A stretch of DNA of 64,000 nt from Microvirga sp. TS319. GTDB taxonomy: Bacteria; Pseudomonadota; Alphaproteobacteria; Rhizobiales; Beijerinckiaceae. The position numbers and the translations under genes are program-made. A model generated the notes under the pieces. That model worked only from the letters and a program-made list of their open reading frames with translations. It was not told the origin of the DNA and made no database searches. Positions 10,756-19,337 of the stretch are shown one piece after another; positions within the stretch are counted from its first letter, which is position 1; each line of letters opens with the position of its first letter. Location of the stretch: positions 434,001 through 498,000 of the forward strand of contig NZ_JBGGGT010000002.1 of the NCBI RefSeq assembly GCF_041276405.1, written 5' to 3'.

Positions 10756-12018
10756 TCAGTTCCTGACCTGGGCCAGCTTCAGGCCGGATTCCACGTCCGC
10801 GCGCTTCTGCGGCTTTGCCGGAATCCTGGCGGCCGGGGCGATCGCGGCCGGCGCGGCCTGAACCGATTCCGCGGCGGGCTGAGAGGGGGCGCTGAAGAGG
10901 TCGGCGACGTTGCCGAACATCTTCTTGTAGAAGGGCGTCTCCTCAGAGGACGGAGCCGGAGCGGAGGCCGCCGGCTGGGCCGCCGCCACGACCTTGGGCT
11001 TCGGGGTTTCGGCGGGCACTTCCTTCATGGACGCGAAGGCCAGGGCCGGAGCCGGGGCCTCGATCTTCTCGCGGCCGCTGTCGTCGAGGGCGATCTGCTG
11101 CGGTCCGGACGCGATGCCTTCGGTCCGGCTCACGAAGCCGAGCTTGGTGTCGGTGACGCCGGACGCGTTGGCCAGTGCCGTGCGGAAGGATTCGTGGGTG
11201 TCGCCGTCGTGATAAACGAGCTTGATCGGCTTCACGCCCTTGGAGACGAGCTCGGCCACCTCCTGCTCGTCATGGCGCTGCTTCTGCGCCACGGCGGAGG
11301 CCACCTCGGAGCCGGCATAGAACTGATAGCGCCGGTTGGCGACCGACACCTGCACCTCTTCCTTCGTGATGTCGAAGGTGTCGGAGCCTTCCTTCAGGTT
11401 CTTCCAGAAGGCGATGTTCGTATCGAGGCGGTGCTTGGCCAAGTTATCGGGCGTCATCCGGAACGGGTAGGACTGGAACTGGAAGGCGCGCTGGCCGCTC
11501 GCGAAGGCCTCGCGGGCAATCGCGTAGATTTCCGCGATGTTCTGGTCCGTCATGGCGAAGCAGCCGCGCGAGGAGCACGAGCCGTGAACCATGATGTCTC
11601 CGCCGTTGCGGCCGAAGGACCGGTCATAGGCGTTCGGATAGCCGGTGTCGAACGACAGGTAATAGGCGGAGTTCGGGTTCATCTGCGCCGGAGTGACCGC
11701 GTAGAAGCCTTCCGGCACCTGGCGGTCGCCCTCGCGGGTCTTGGGCCCGAGCTGGCCGGACCAGCGGCAGATGGGATAGGTCTTGAGCAGCGCGTACTTC
11801 CCGTTGGAGCCGCGCTTCCAGACTTCCAGCTCCGATTCCTTCTTGTAGGCCCGGACCAGGATGGGATCGTTCTTGGACATGCCCTTGGTGGACATGAGCG
11901 CCATGGTGGCCGGCGGAATCGGTGAAAGATGGCGCGTGGAGCCTCCGGCGAAATTCTCGTCCTGGCAGGCGGCGAGCGCGAGCGCCAGGCTCGCGGCCAA
12001 TGCGATACGCTTCAACAT
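10756..12018 (-). CDS. L,D-transpeptidase (YafK/DpaA-like YkuD-domain lipoprotein)
   Basis: This 420-residue lipoprotein has a signal peptide ending in the lipobox LALAAC, with Cys18 lipidated. The YkuD domain covers about residues 50-195 and has the catalytic HGSCSSRGCFAM motif, whose second cysteine is the nucleophile. The family acts on meso-diaminopimelate cross-links of peptidoglycan or cleaves the Braun-lipoprotein anchor (DpaA type). The C-terminal 150 residues are Ala/Pro-rich and low in complexity. The protein probably sits on the periplasmic face of a membrane. The gene has its own promoter region and terminator. Whether it forms or hydrolyses cross-links cannot be told. Confidence 0.87.
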   Translation of the reverse strand: MLKRIALAASLALALAACQDENFAGGSTRHLSPIPPATMALMSTKGMSKNDPILVRAYKKESELEVWKRGSNGKYALLKTYPICRWSGQLGPKTREGDRQVPEGFYAVTPAQMNPNSAYYLSFDTGYPNAYDRSFGRNGGDIMVHGSCSSRGCFAMTDQNIAEIYAIAREAFASGQRAFQFQSYPFRMTPDNLAKHRLDTNIAFWKNLKEGSDTFDITKEEVQVSVANRRYQFYAGSEVASAVAQKQRHDEQEVAELVSKGVKPIKLVYHDGDTHESFRTALANASGVTDTKLGFVSRTEGIASGPQQIALDDSGREKIEAPAPALAFASMKEVPAETPKPKVVAAAQPAASAPAPSSEETPFYKKMFGNVADLFSAPSQPAAESVQAAPAAIAPAARIPAKPQKRADVESGLKLAQVRN

Positions 12019-12257
12019 GGGGGACCCCGCAATTCTGATCTGTCGGCTCTATGCCTGACAGTTCCCCTTAATCCTTAAATCGTTAGCCTTAACTGCTCAT
12101 TACTGCAAGCGTGGCCGTGATAAAGTCATAGTTAAGGGGAGGTAAACGCGCCCCCTTCAGGGTATTCCGGAGGGCCACCTCTTCGGAGGGAGAGGTGGCC
12201 TGAAAGGGACGCAAGGGCCGCGACCGGAGGCGGCCCTGGCAGGTCGCGGCGATCCGT
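12019..12257. other. Intergenic region upstream of the transpeptidase gene; hairpin only
   Basis: Outside the RIME-like copy at 12258-12377 this 239-nt stretch holds no credible ORF. GGCCACCTC (12173-12181) and GAGGTGGCC (12192-12200) form a perfect 9-bp stem without a T-run. It could be part of the accA 3' end or of the transpeptidase leader. Confidence 0.5.
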
Positions 12258-12377
12258 TTAGCGCATCGTGCGAAAATGTGGCCCCGGTTCTTCTCCAGAA
12301 CGATGCGCTCTTTCCACGAAGGGAGCATCGGATCGATCCAAAAAGTGCAAATCCACTTCCCGCGTCCGATGCTCTAG
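12258..12377. repeat. RIME-like element, B then A module; supplies the accA stop codon
   Basis: The left palindrome runs GCGCATCGTGCGAAAATG to GAACGATGCGC. The right one runs GAGCATCGGATCGATCC to CGTCCGATGCTC. The element starts with TTAG and ends with CTAG. The final TAG, read on the minus strand, is the accA stop. Confidence 0.85.
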
Positions 12378-13327
12378 AGCTTGCGGCCGATATTGAGGAA
12401 CTTCTCGGCCCGGTGATCCCGGATCTCCGCCGGACCCATGTTGCCGAGATCGTGGAGGGCTTCCTCGATGGCCGCGCCGGCGGTCTGGATGGCGGCTTCC
12501 GGGTCGCGATGGGCGCCGCCCACCGGCTCGGTGACGATGGCGTCGATGATGCCGAGGCGCAGGAGATCCTGGGCCGTGATCTTCATGTTGGTGGCGGCGT
12601 CCTGGGCACGGGCCGAGTCGCGCCAGAGGATCGAGGCCGCGCCTTCCGGCGAAATCACGCTGTAGATGGCGTGCTCCATCATCAGCACCTTGTTGGCGGT
12701 GGCGATCGCGATGGCGCCGCCCGATCCACCCTCGCCGATGATGATGGACACGTTCGGCACGCCCAAGCCCAGCTGAGTCTCGGTCGAGCGGGCGATGGCC
12801 TCGGCTTGGCCGCGCTCCTCGGCCTCGATGCCCGGGTAGGCACCGGCGGTATCCACGAAGGACAGGACGGGCAGGCCGAAGCGGTCGGCCATTTCCATCA
12901 GGCGCACGGCCTTGCGGTAGCCTTCGGGGCGGGCCATGCCGAAATTGTGCCGGATGCGGGTTTCCGTATTATGACCCTTCTCCTGGCCGAGCACGCAGAC
13001 GGGCTGGCCCCGGAAGCGGCCGAAACCGGCCATGATGGCCTCGTCCTCGGCGAATTTGCGGTCGCCGGAAAGCGGCGTGAACTCTGTGATCAGGCCGGCG
13101 CAGTAATCGACGAAGTGGGGCCGCTGCGGATGGCGCGCGACCAGGGTCTTCTGCCAGGGCGTGAGCTTGGAATAGAGATCCTTCAGGGCATCCGCCGCTT
13201 TGGCTTCCAGACGGGACACGTCCTCCGTGATGGAGACGGCGTCCCGGTTCTCCCCGAGGGCACGGAGCTCTTCGACCTTCGCCTCAAGCTCGGCGACTGG
13301 CTTTTCGAAATCGAGATAACTGCGCAT
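12374..13327 (-). CDS. accA: Acetyl-CoA carboxylase carboxyltransferase subunit alpha
   Basis: This 317-residue AccA pairs with AccD to transfer CO2 from carboxybiotin to acetyl-CoA, the committed step of fatty-acid synthesis. Motifs include the N-terminal coiled segment (MRSYLDFEKPVAELEAKVEE), PQRPHFVDYC, RHNFGMARPEGYRKA, the oxyanion segment GEGGSGGAIAIA, and SVISPEGAASILWRD. Length and start are canonical. Its TAG stop coincides with the edge of a RIME-like element. It stands alone on the minus strand. Confidence 0.97.
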   Translation of the reverse strand: MRSYLDFEKPVAELEAKVEELRALGENRDAVSITEDVSRLEAKAADALKDLYSKLTPWQKTLVARHPQRPHFVDYCAGLITEFTPLSGDRKFAEDEAIMAGFGRFRGQPVCVLGQEKGHNTETRIRHNFGMARPEGYRKAVRLMEMADRFGLPVLSFVDTAGAYPGIEAEERGQAEAIARSTETQLGLGVPNVSIIIGEGGSGGAIAIATANKVLMMEHAIYSVISPEGAASILWRDSARAQDAATNMKITAQDLLRLGIIDAIVTEPVGGAHRDPEAAIQTAGAAIEEALHDLGNMGPAEIRDHRAEKFLNIGRKL

Positions 13328-13409
13328 CAGACTCTATGAAAAATGAACGCCGGCGATGCTGAAGAGCCTCGCCGGTGGGGGCGGACACTGGCGATTTAGG
13401 GCCTTCAAG

Positions 13410-13829
13410 TCAAGTTCCGAGCCCGATCGAGCTTCCAAACACCACTTGGTGCATGAGTCGTCCGGGGATCAGCGTGAATGCTCCCGTGAGGACAAGGCCG
13501 ATGAAGAAGAGGAGCATCATCGCCCTGCGGTGGCCCGCGATCCGGCCGCGTCTGGCGTGGATCACGGCGAGCGGCAGGGTCATCAGGGTCAGGGCGGAGA
13601 GGGCATGGATCGGGCCGAGGGGCCCGATCCATGGGCGGCTCGAGACGATCCCGAGGGAGCTGAGCGCCACCACTCCCATGAGCACGACCCAGACCCAGCC
13701 GGCCCGCCGGTGGCCCCGCATGCCCTTGCGGCTCGCCATCTGGTAGGCGCCGAGCCCGAAGGCCCCCAGGGCGGCCGCTGCGTGAAGCTGGACGACAGGC
13801 GAAGCGGACAGAAGGGGTGCGAAGGACAT
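13410..13829 (-). CDS. DUF2306 membrane protein
   Basis: This 139-residue protein has four hydrophobic segments and the DUF2306 pattern: HAAAALGAFGLGAYQM near the N-terminus, GHRRAGWVWV, then GHRRAMMLLFFIGLVLTG and the terminal RLMHQVVFG. Several histidines lie in or beside helices, suggesting heme or metal binding, but the family's function is unknown. It is divergent from the TetR regulator at 13893 and shares its operator-like intergenic region, so it is the likely target of that regulator. Confidence 0.8.
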   Translation of the reverse strand: MSFAPLLSASPVVQLHAAAALGAFGLGAYQMASRKGMRGHRRAGWVWVVLMGVVALSSLGIVSSRPWIGPLGPIHALSALTLMTLPLAVIHARRGRIAGHRRAMMLLFFIGLVLTGAFTLIPGRLMHQVVFGSSIGLGT

Positions 13830-13864
13830 GGTGCGGCCTTGGCTTTCACGGCAGGATCGATCAT

Positions 13865-13911
13865 TTATGTTGGCAGTGACAACATAAGGGTAATGTTGAT
13901 CGTGTCAACAT
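13865..13911. promoter_or_regulatory. Two tandem palindromic operators for the TetR/DUF2306 divergent pair
   Basis: Site 1 is TTATGTTG-N7-CAACATAA (13865-13887), a perfect 8-bp inverted repeat. Site 2 is ATGTTGA-TCGTG-TCAACAT (13893-13911), a perfect 7-bp inverted repeat that covers the presumed regulator start codon. The centres are 26 bp apart. Shared ATGTTG/CAACAT half-sites suggest one protein binds both, most simply the adjacent TetR regulator. Confidence 0.72.
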
Positions 13912-14501
13912 CGGAATCCGATAGACCGGAAAGGCGTGGCGGCCGATCCGGCAAACGAGGGCGCTCCGCTTTCGGATATCACCATGGCGATCTCCGGCGG
14001 GCGCTGATCGCGGCGGGGCGCGAGCTCGTCGCGCGGGACGGGCCCGCCGCCCTGAGCCTGCGCGAGGCGGCCCGGCTCGCAGGGGTCTCGCACAACGCTC
14101 CCTATCGCCACTTCGAGAACCGGGAGGCATTGCTCGCCGCGATGGCGGCGGCGGGCTTCGCCGATCTCAGGGATGCCCTCCTTCGGGCGGCAGCGGAAGC
14201 GCCGCCCGAGCGACGGCTGGAGGAACTCGGCAAGGCCTATCTGAGCTTTGCCCTGAACCACCGGGCCGACTTCCTGCTGATGTTCGGCTCGGTTCTTCCC
14301 ATCGGGCAGCATCCCGAGCTGAAGGAGACGGCCGCATCCGCCTTCGATGCTCTCCGGCAGACCGTCGCGGATCCATTGCGTCCAGCCCCCGGGCAGGAGC
14401 AGCGTGCCATCCGGGCCTGGGCCCTGGCTCACGGGCTCGCGCATCTCGTCGCCGATGGGCAGCTGACCCTGGAGGCAGCCATCGAAGCTCTTGAAGCCTA
14501 G
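13893..14501 (+). CDS. TetR/AcrR-family transcriptional regulator (WHG-type C-terminal domain)
   Basis: This 202-residue repressor has a TetR helix-turn-helix near residues 22-70 (YHHGDLRRALIAAGRELVAR, LSLREAARLAGVSHNAPYRHF). The YHHGDLR start and GVSHNAPYRHFENREAL recognition region are typical of TetR_C_WHG regulators. The C-terminal ligand domain is all-helical. ATG 13893 is preceded by AAGGG but overlaps operator site 2; GTG 13902 in the same frame is an alternative. It probably represses itself and the divergent DUF2306 gene. Its TAG stop runs into a RIME-like repeat. The ligand is unknown. Confidence 0.87.
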   Translation: MLIVSTSESDRPERRGGRSGKRGRSAFGYHHGDLRRALIAAGRELVARDGPAALSLREAARLAGVSHNAPYRHFENREALLAAMAAAGFADLRDALLRAAAEAPPERRLEELGKAYLSFALNHRADFLLMFGSVLPIGQHPELKETAASAFDALRQTVADPLRPAPGQEQRAIRAWALAHGLAHLVADGQLTLEAAIEALEA

Positions 14502-14672
14502 CGTATCGTGCGGACCCGGCGGGCCGCGCGAGCGCATCGTGCGGAAATGTGGCCCCGGTTTCCCGCGCCGAACGATGCGCCATTGAAGGATTGGAGCATC
14601 GTGCGAGAAAGTGGGCTCGGCTTTTTGTATGAACGATGCGCTCCTCGAGGTGGGAGCATCGGACGTGCGGCA
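14499..14672. repeat. RIME-like element cluster, B module nearly twice plus an A fragment
   Basis: Starting at the TetR stop, TAGCGTATCGTGCGG is followed by a B-type palindrome (GCGCATCGTGCGGAAATG to GAACGATGCGC), then another diverged one (GAGCATCGTGCGAGAAAG to GAACGATGCGC), then GAGCATCGGACGTGC. This is a longer mosaic than the standard 115-bp unit. Confidence 0.8.
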
Positions 14673-14685
14673 GGACGATCGAGGA

Positions 14686-15429
14686 TCAGCGCTCCGTGGA
14701 CATCCGAGTTGCGGTTGCCGGAACGAAGGCCGGGGCCGCGCGGCGGGAGCGGCGCACCGCCATGACTGTGCCGGGGCGGTAGAGCTGCTTGGTGGCTTCC
14801 ACGATGTGAAGCCCCGCGAAGGGCAGGGAGAAGCCCGAGCCGATGCGCTCCCACGCCTGGGCGGTGCCGAGCACGAGGCGATTGGTCAGGGGCGGCACGT
14901 AGAGGGTCTCGGCCCAGCCCTCGGGCGAGAACCAGGTCTGCCGCATGAGGCTCTTGAGCTGGGAGCGGCTGTAGGGCTGCCCGTAGCCGAAAGGGGTGGT
15001 GTCCATCCGGGCCCATAGGCCGCGACGGTTGGGGGCCACCATGATGATGCGCCCGCCCGGGGTCAGGATGCGCCAGATCTCGTGGAGGAGCTCGCTCGGG
15101 CTCTCCACGGTTTCGAGGGCGTGCACCAGGAGCACCCGATCGATGGAGGCCTCGGGGAGCGGCATCATCAGCGGGTCCACGAGGGCGGAGGCCGAAACGC
15201 CCGTGCCGGGCCAGTTCACCACGCCCTGGCTCGCGGGCATGAAGACGATCGTCCGCTCGCTGTCGGCCCTAGCGGGCGAAAGATAGGGCGGCGCGTAGCC
15301 CAGGCCGAGCACCCGCAGGCCCGTCAGCGGCCCCCAGAAGCGGCCGATGGCTCGGCCGACATAGCGGCGCGTCACGGCTCCGAGGGGGCTCGCGTAGAAG
15401 CTGCGCAGGTCTGTGATGTCGATGCTCAT
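14686..15429 (-). CDS. Class I SAM-dependent methyltransferase (methyltransferase type 11)
   Basis: This 247-residue protein has a DUF/Methyltransf_11 arrangement: a glycine-rich GLRVLGLGYAPPYLSP region (residues 36-51), the strand SIDRVLLVHALETVESP, then LLHEIWRILTPGGRIIMVAPNRRGLWAR, the post-motif III segment. The first glycine motif is less regular than the classical GxGxG. A C-terminal basic/hydrophobic stretch follows. The gene is divergent from glyoxalase II, a pairing I recall from other Hyphomicrobiales. The substrate is unknown. Confidence 0.85.
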   Translation of the reverse strand: MSIDITDLRSFYASPLGAVTRRYVGRAIGRFWGPLTGLRVLGLGYAPPYLSPARADSERTIVFMPASQGVVNWPGTGVSASALVDPLMMPLPEASIDRVLLVHALETVESPSELLHEIWRILTPGGRIIMVAPNRRGLWARMDTTPFGYGQPYSRSQLKSLMRQTWFSPEGWAETLYVPPLTNRLVLGTAQAWERIGSGFSLPFAGLHIVEATKQLYRPGTVMAVRRSRRAAPAFVPATATRMSTER

Positions 15430-15540
15430 GGCCTCATCGAGACATGTTTCGTTTCATGCGGACAACGCATGACGGCGGACCCGGTTTTTCGCTGCCGCGG
15501 ACCCTCCGCCCCCGCCGGACGACGTGGTGCGCCAGGAATC

Positions 15541-15659
15541 GAGCGCCGGATGAATCCGGAAGGTGGATTCCCCTTTTGGGATCAATTCGATGTTCCCTTC
15601 TGAGATGAGCGCATTGTCCTTGCGAAAAATCGGGGCCACTTTTTCGCACGATGCGCTAG
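15541..15659. repeat. RIME-like element, A then B module
   Basis: A-type part: GGTGGATTCCCCTTTTGGGA, then TCAATTCGATG, diverged at its left end. B-type part: GAGCGCATTGTCCTTGCG continuing to TTTTTCGCACGATGCG and the closing CTAG at 15656-15659. It lies in the divergent promoter region between the methyltransferase and glyoxalase genes. Confidence 0.8.
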
Positions 15660-15707
15660 TTTAAGTCTTCCATGACAGCTTCCAGCACATCAAGACAAGG
15701 TTCGGCG

Positions 15708-16475
15708 ATGTCGGCCCAGATTCACGCCTTTCTCTGCCTCCAGGACAATATCGGTGTTCTGATCAACGATCCCGACACGGGCTCCTGCGCGGCGATCGAT
15801 GCCCCGGAGGAGGGGCCGATCCTGGCGGCCCTGGCCGAGACGGGGTGGACGCTCACGGATATCCTCGTCACCCATCGCCACAGCGACCACGTCCAGGCCG
15901 TCGAGGCCTTGAAGAGCCGCACCGGCTGCCGGGTCGTGGCCCCCGCCAAGGCTCGCGAGGCGGTGCCCTCCGCCGACCTGTGGGTGCGCGAGGGCGACGG
16001 GGTGCTGGTGGGGACCCTTCAGGCGCGGGTCCTCGAGACGCCGGGCCATTGCGCGGACCATGTCTCCTATTGGTTCGACGAGGACGGTGTGCTGTTTGCA
16101 GGCGATACGCTCTTCACCCTCGGCTGCGGGCGCATGTTCGAGGGCACCTATGCTGATTTCTGGCATACGCTGCAGCGCCTCGCGGGCCTGCCCGATGAGA
16201 CGCGGGTCTATTGCGGCCACGATTACACGCTCGCCAATGCGCGTTTCGCCCTGGCGGCCGATCCGGACAATGCGGCCCTGAAGGCGCGGGCGGCCCAGGC
16301 CGAGCGGGCCGCGGCCGAGGGCCGTTTTCTGGTGCCGTCGACGATCGGCGACGAAAGGGCCACCAATCCCTTCCTGCGGGCGGGGGAGCCGGCGCTTGCG
16401 AAAACCGTTCATAAGGAAGGCGCCGCGCCCGTGGAGGTCTTTCAATCGTTAAGGGAATGGAAGAACAGGTTCTGA
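15708..16475 (+). CDS. gloB: Hydroxyacylglutathione hydrolase (glyoxalase II)
   Basis: This 255-residue metallo-beta-lactamase-fold enzyme hydrolyses S-lactoylglutathione to lactate and glutathione, finishing methylglyoxal detoxification. The binuclear metal site motif THRHSDH is at residues 55-61. Later ligands are in TPGHCADH, FAGDTLFTLGCGRMFEG and VYCGHDYT. The C-terminal HAGH domain (NPFLRAGEPAL) is present and marks it as glyoxalase II. The usual second residue of the motif (H in THHHxDH) is arginine here, but the four ligands are intact. ATG 15708 fits family starts; an ATG at 15672 would add 12 residues. A GNAT gene follows after 31 nt. Confidence 0.93.
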   Translation: MSAQIHAFLCLQDNIGVLINDPDTGSCAAIDAPEEGPILAALAETGWTLTDILVTHRHSDHVQAVEALKSRTGCRVVAPAKAREAVPSADLWVREGDGVLVGTLQARVLETPGHCADHVSYWFDEDGVLFAGDTLFTLGCGRMFEGTYADFWHTLQRLAGLPDETRVYCGHDYTLANARFALAADPDNAALKARAAQAERAAAEGRFLVPSTIGDERATNPFLRAGEPALAKTVHKEGAAPVEVFQSLREWKNRF

Positions 16476-16506
16476 TGCGCAGCGCATGCGAGGAGCGGCA
16501 GGTTTC

Positions 16507-17265
16507 ATGAACGATCACAGCCTCATCATCGGATTGGAAAGCCGGCTCCTGAATGCGTGGCCGTCCTTCGAGTATCAGGCCTATGACGGCTGGATCCTGC
16601 GTCTGGCCAACGGCTATTCGAAGCGCGCCAATTCCGCGACGCCGTTCCTGCCGAACGCATCGCTCGACGAGGAGCTGATCGATCACATGATCGCGCGCTT
16701 CGTCGAGGCGAACGTGCGCCCCACCTTCCGGCTCAACGGGCTGGAGGCTGCGGAAGTGAACGAGCGTCTGAGGATGCGCGGCTTCAAGGAGATCGAGCCC
16801 ACCCATGTCCTCGTGGCGGAGATCCGGCAGGGGGATTGCGAGGCCGATCCGGAGGTCGAGCTCCAGTCTCAGGTCTCGAAGAGCTGGGTGCGCGAGACGG
16901 CGGAATCCTATGGCGGCGACAAGGCCGACGGCGCGACCCTGATGCAGATCGTCTCCCGGATCCGGCAGACGACCGCCTTCGCCACGCTGAGCCTCGACGA
17001 GAAGCCGGTGGCCTGGGGTCTCGGCGTCGTGGAGCGGGGCTATGTCGGCCTCTACGACATCGTCGTCGCACCGGACCTGCGGGGGATCGGCCTCGGCCGC
17101 CGGGTCGTCACGAGCCTCATGGCCTGGGGCTGCAAGGAAGGCGCGCACAGCGCCTATCTCCAGGTGCGCGAGGAGAACGAAGTCGCGCGCTCCCTCTACG
17201 GAACGCTTGGTTTCGCGACGGCCTATCGCTACACCCACCGGGTCATGCCGGGACGGTCCGTTTAG
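16507..17265 (+). CDS. GNAT-family N-acetyltransferase
   Basis: This 252-residue protein has an N-terminal domain (YQAYDGWILRLANGYSKRANSA) and a C-terminal GNAT fold. The acetyl-CoA-binding motif A is VVAPDLRGIGLGRRVV, near residues 192-207, and motif B is LQVREENEVARSLYGTLGF. The same two-domain layout occurs in many uncharacterised bacterial acetyltransferases. The start was set at ATG 16507, 4 residues before HSLIIGLESR; ATG 16486 is possible. It lies 31 nt after gloB and is probably cotranscribed. Its end overlaps the convergent exporter gene by 23 nt. Confidence 0.86.
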   Translation: MNDHSLIIGLESRLLNAWPSFEYQAYDGWILRLANGYSKRANSATPFLPNASLDEELIDHMIARFVEANVRPTFRLNGLEAAEVNERLRMRGFKEIEPTHVLVAEIRQGDCEADPEVELQSQVSKSWVRETAESYGGDKADGATLMQIVSRIRQTTAFATLSLDEKPVAWGLGVVERGYVGLYDIVVAPDLRGIGLGRRVVTSLMAWGCKEGAHSAYLQVREENEVARSLYGTLGFATAYRYTHRVMPGRSV

Positions 17266-18118
17266 GCGTCAGCGTCGCCACCAGCGCGCCCGCGACGATG
17301 AGGCCGCAGGCCAGCGCGAGCGTGAGCGTCGGCTCCGCATAGCCCGCGAAAACGAGCACGAGCGTCGAGAGGACGGGCGTCGCATAGGAGGCGACGCCGA
17401 GCAGCCGGATGTCGCCGCGCTTCATCCCGACGTCCCACACATAGAAAGCCGCGCCCACGGGGCCCAAGCCCAGCGCCAGGACGGCGAGCCACTGGGTCGC
17501 CGTCTGCGGCCAGACGGTGGTCTCGAACGCAAAATGGCAGATCCAGCTCAAGAGCGACGTCAGCAGGCAGAAGCCCGCCACCGCGTCCGTGGGAACCTGG
17601 CCGAAGCGGCGCGAGAGCACGGAATAGCCGCCCCAGACGAAGGCCGCCACGAAGGAGCAGAGATAGCCGGGGAGGAACTCCGTCCGCGCATCGAAGGCGC
17701 CGCGCCCGGCGATGAGCACGATCACGCCGGCAAAGCCGAGCAGCGCGCCCGCGACATGCGCGCGCCGCAGATGCTCGCCCGGCAGAAGCGACGAGAACAG
17801 GACGATGAGCAGCGGCCAGAGATAGTTGATCAGGCCCGCTTCCGCGGGCGGCGCCAGGCGCAGAGCCGCGAAATAGAGCGCATGATACCCGAACAGGCCG
17901 CCGATCCCGAGCGCCCAGACGACGGGCTTCTGCCGGAGCGCCTTGATCCCCTGCGGACGGATGACCCAGCTCACCATGCCGACGAGTCCGCCGATGAGGA
18001 ACGTCATGGCGTTGAGCTGGAACGGCGGGATCGTGCCCGTGGCCGCCGTGAACAGGGCCAGCAGGGACCAGAGCAGAACGGCGATGAGGCCGATGGTGGT
18101 GGCGGTGCGTGTCGTCAT
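17243..18118 (-). CDS. EamA-family exporter, YddG-like (aromatic amino acids)
   Basis: This 291-residue inner-membrane protein has ten predicted helices in two EamA repeats. GYHALYFAALRLAPPAEAGLI, then NYLWPLLIVLFSSLL, resembles the YddG branch, which exports aromatic amino acids; the substrate assignment is tentative. I took ATG 18118 because the longer frame upstream is non-hydrophobic and runs through a RIME-like copy. It has no same-strand partner nearby. Confidence 0.83.
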   Translation of the reverse strand: MTTRTATTIGLIAVLLWSLLALFTAATGTIPPFQLNAMTFLIGGLVGMVSWVIRPQGIKALRQKPVVWALGIGGLFGYHALYFAALRLAPPAEAGLINYLWPLLIVLFSSLLPGEHLRRAHVAGALLGFAGVIVLIAGRGAFDARTEFLPGYLCSFVAAFVWGGYSVLSRRFGQVPTDAVAGFCLLTSLLSWICHFAFETTVWPQTATQWLAVLALGLGPVGAAFYVWDVGMKRGDIRLLGVASYATPVLSTLVLVFAGYAEPTLTLALACGLIVAGALVATLTPKRTVPA

Positions 18119-18131
18119 GGTGCACGCCTCG

Positions 18132-18183
18132 TAGAGCATCGGGCCCGAAAGTGGAATTCGCTTTTGGGATGGGCCCGATGCTC
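18132..18183. repeat. RIME-like element, single A module
   Basis: A single palindrome of about 50 bp: TAGAGCATCGGGCCCGAAAG continues to GATGGGCCCGATGCTC. The arms GAGCATCGGGCCC/GGGCCCGATGCTC are perfectly complementary. It lies just upstream of the exporter start. Confidence 0.85.
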
Positions 18184-18356
18184 GCTTTCCGGATAGGCGC
18201 TTCGCCCTGGGAGGGCGCGAGGAAGCCATACGGAAGAGGGCCATGACAGGGAGGGGGCGTGAAGGTGGAGGGCCGGCGTGGCCTTGGGGATCACGCGCGG
18301 CGCTCCGGCTGTCCTGTCTCGCCCTCATCGCTCTCCAGCGCGGGGAGGGCGGCGCA

Positions 18357-19082
18357 TCACGCCATGTACTGGCCGCCGTTGATGGTCAGGGTCGAGCCTG
18401 TCACGAAACCCGCATCGTCGCCCGCGAGGAAGAGCACGCCGCGGGCGATCTCCTCCGCCTCGCCGAGGCGGCCGACGGGAATGAGCGGCAGGATCTTGGA
18501 TTTCAGGACCTCCTCCGGCACGGCCTTCACCATTTCGGTGGCGATATAGCCGGGTGCGATCACGTTAACGGTAATGCCCTTGTTGGCGTTTTCCAGCGCC
18601 AGCGCCTTGGCGAAGCCGATCGCGCCCGCTTTCGCGGCGGCGTAGTTCGCCTGTCCCATCTGGCCCTTCTGGCCGTTGATGGACGAGATGATGATGATGC
18701 GTCCGAAACTGCGCTCGCGCATGCCCTCGATCACGGGGCGGGTACAGGCGAACATGGAATCGAGATTGGTGCGGATCACGGTGGACCACTGGTCGAACGT
18801 CATCTTGTGGAATGTGCCGTCGCGGGTAATGCCCGCATTGTTGACCAGGATGTCGACCGGACCGAGTTCGGCCTCGATCGCTCGGATGCCCGTCTCGCAG
18901 GCAGCCGGATCCGCAACGTCGAATTTGTGGACGGGGATCCCCGTCTCGGCCTTGAACCGGCTGGCCGCCTCGTCGTTGCCGCCGTAATTGGCGGCAACCC
19001 GATAGCCGGCCTGCTTCAGGGCCGTCGAGATCGCGGCACCGATGCCGCGAGTGCCTCCGGTAACCAATGCAACGCGCGCCAT
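18357..19082 (-). CDS. phaB: Acetoacetyl-CoA reductase
   Basis: This 241-residue short-chain dehydrogenase reduces acetoacetyl-CoA to (R)-3-hydroxybutyryl-CoA with NADPH, the second step of polyhydroxybutyrate synthesis. The cofactor motif TGGTRGIG is at residues 8-15, NNAG near 87, and the catalytic Ser/Tyr/Lys lie in SSINGQKGQMGQANYAAAK. The C-terminus FVTGSTLTINGGQYM is typical of PhaB. ATG 19082 follows GAGGGAAGG. phaA lies upstream on the same strand with a 396-nt gap, so the pair may be expressed from separate promoters. Confidence 0.95.
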   Translation of the reverse strand: MARVALVTGGTRGIGAAISTALKQAGYRVAANYGGNDEAASRFKAETGIPVHKFDVADPAACETGIRAIEAELGPVDILVNNAGITRDGTFHKMTFDQWSTVIRTNLDSMFACTRPVIEGMRERSFGRIIIISSINGQKGQMGQANYAAAKAGAIGFAKALALENANKGITVNVIAPGYIATEMVKAVPEEVLKSKILPLIPVGRLGEAEEIARGVLFLAGDDAGFVTGSTLTINGGQYMA

Positions 19083-19337
19083 GCTTTTTCCTTCCCTCAA
19101 GCCGTTCCATCGCGGATTTTTATGAACCCGTTGAAGAGATGAAGTTCTTTCCGCCGCCGACAGCTTAATACATGGAACACGGCCTGGCACCGTGTAGGTC
19201 CGTTCTTTGACCTAGCCCTTTCGATATCTACGAAAACGGCTTGCGCTCCCTCGAAAGCACAAGCCGCCTTTGGATCATAACGCAGCGTCAGCGCGACGCC
19301 GCGGAGGGGAGGACGCTTCAGCTCTCCAGGCAGCTTC
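19083..19337. other. Intergenic region between phaA and phaB, first part
   Basis: Apart from the phaB ribosome binding site this stretch holds no credible gene. A 103-codon minus-strand frame here begins inside a repeat and has no recognisable content. The rest of the 396-nt gap is a RIME-like copy and a tandem duplication. Confidence 0.5.

Noticed and set aside
12089..12328. 79-codon minus-strand ORF upstream of the transpeptidase
   Set aside because: Its first third is translated from the RIME-like repeat; no ribosome binding site or family match.
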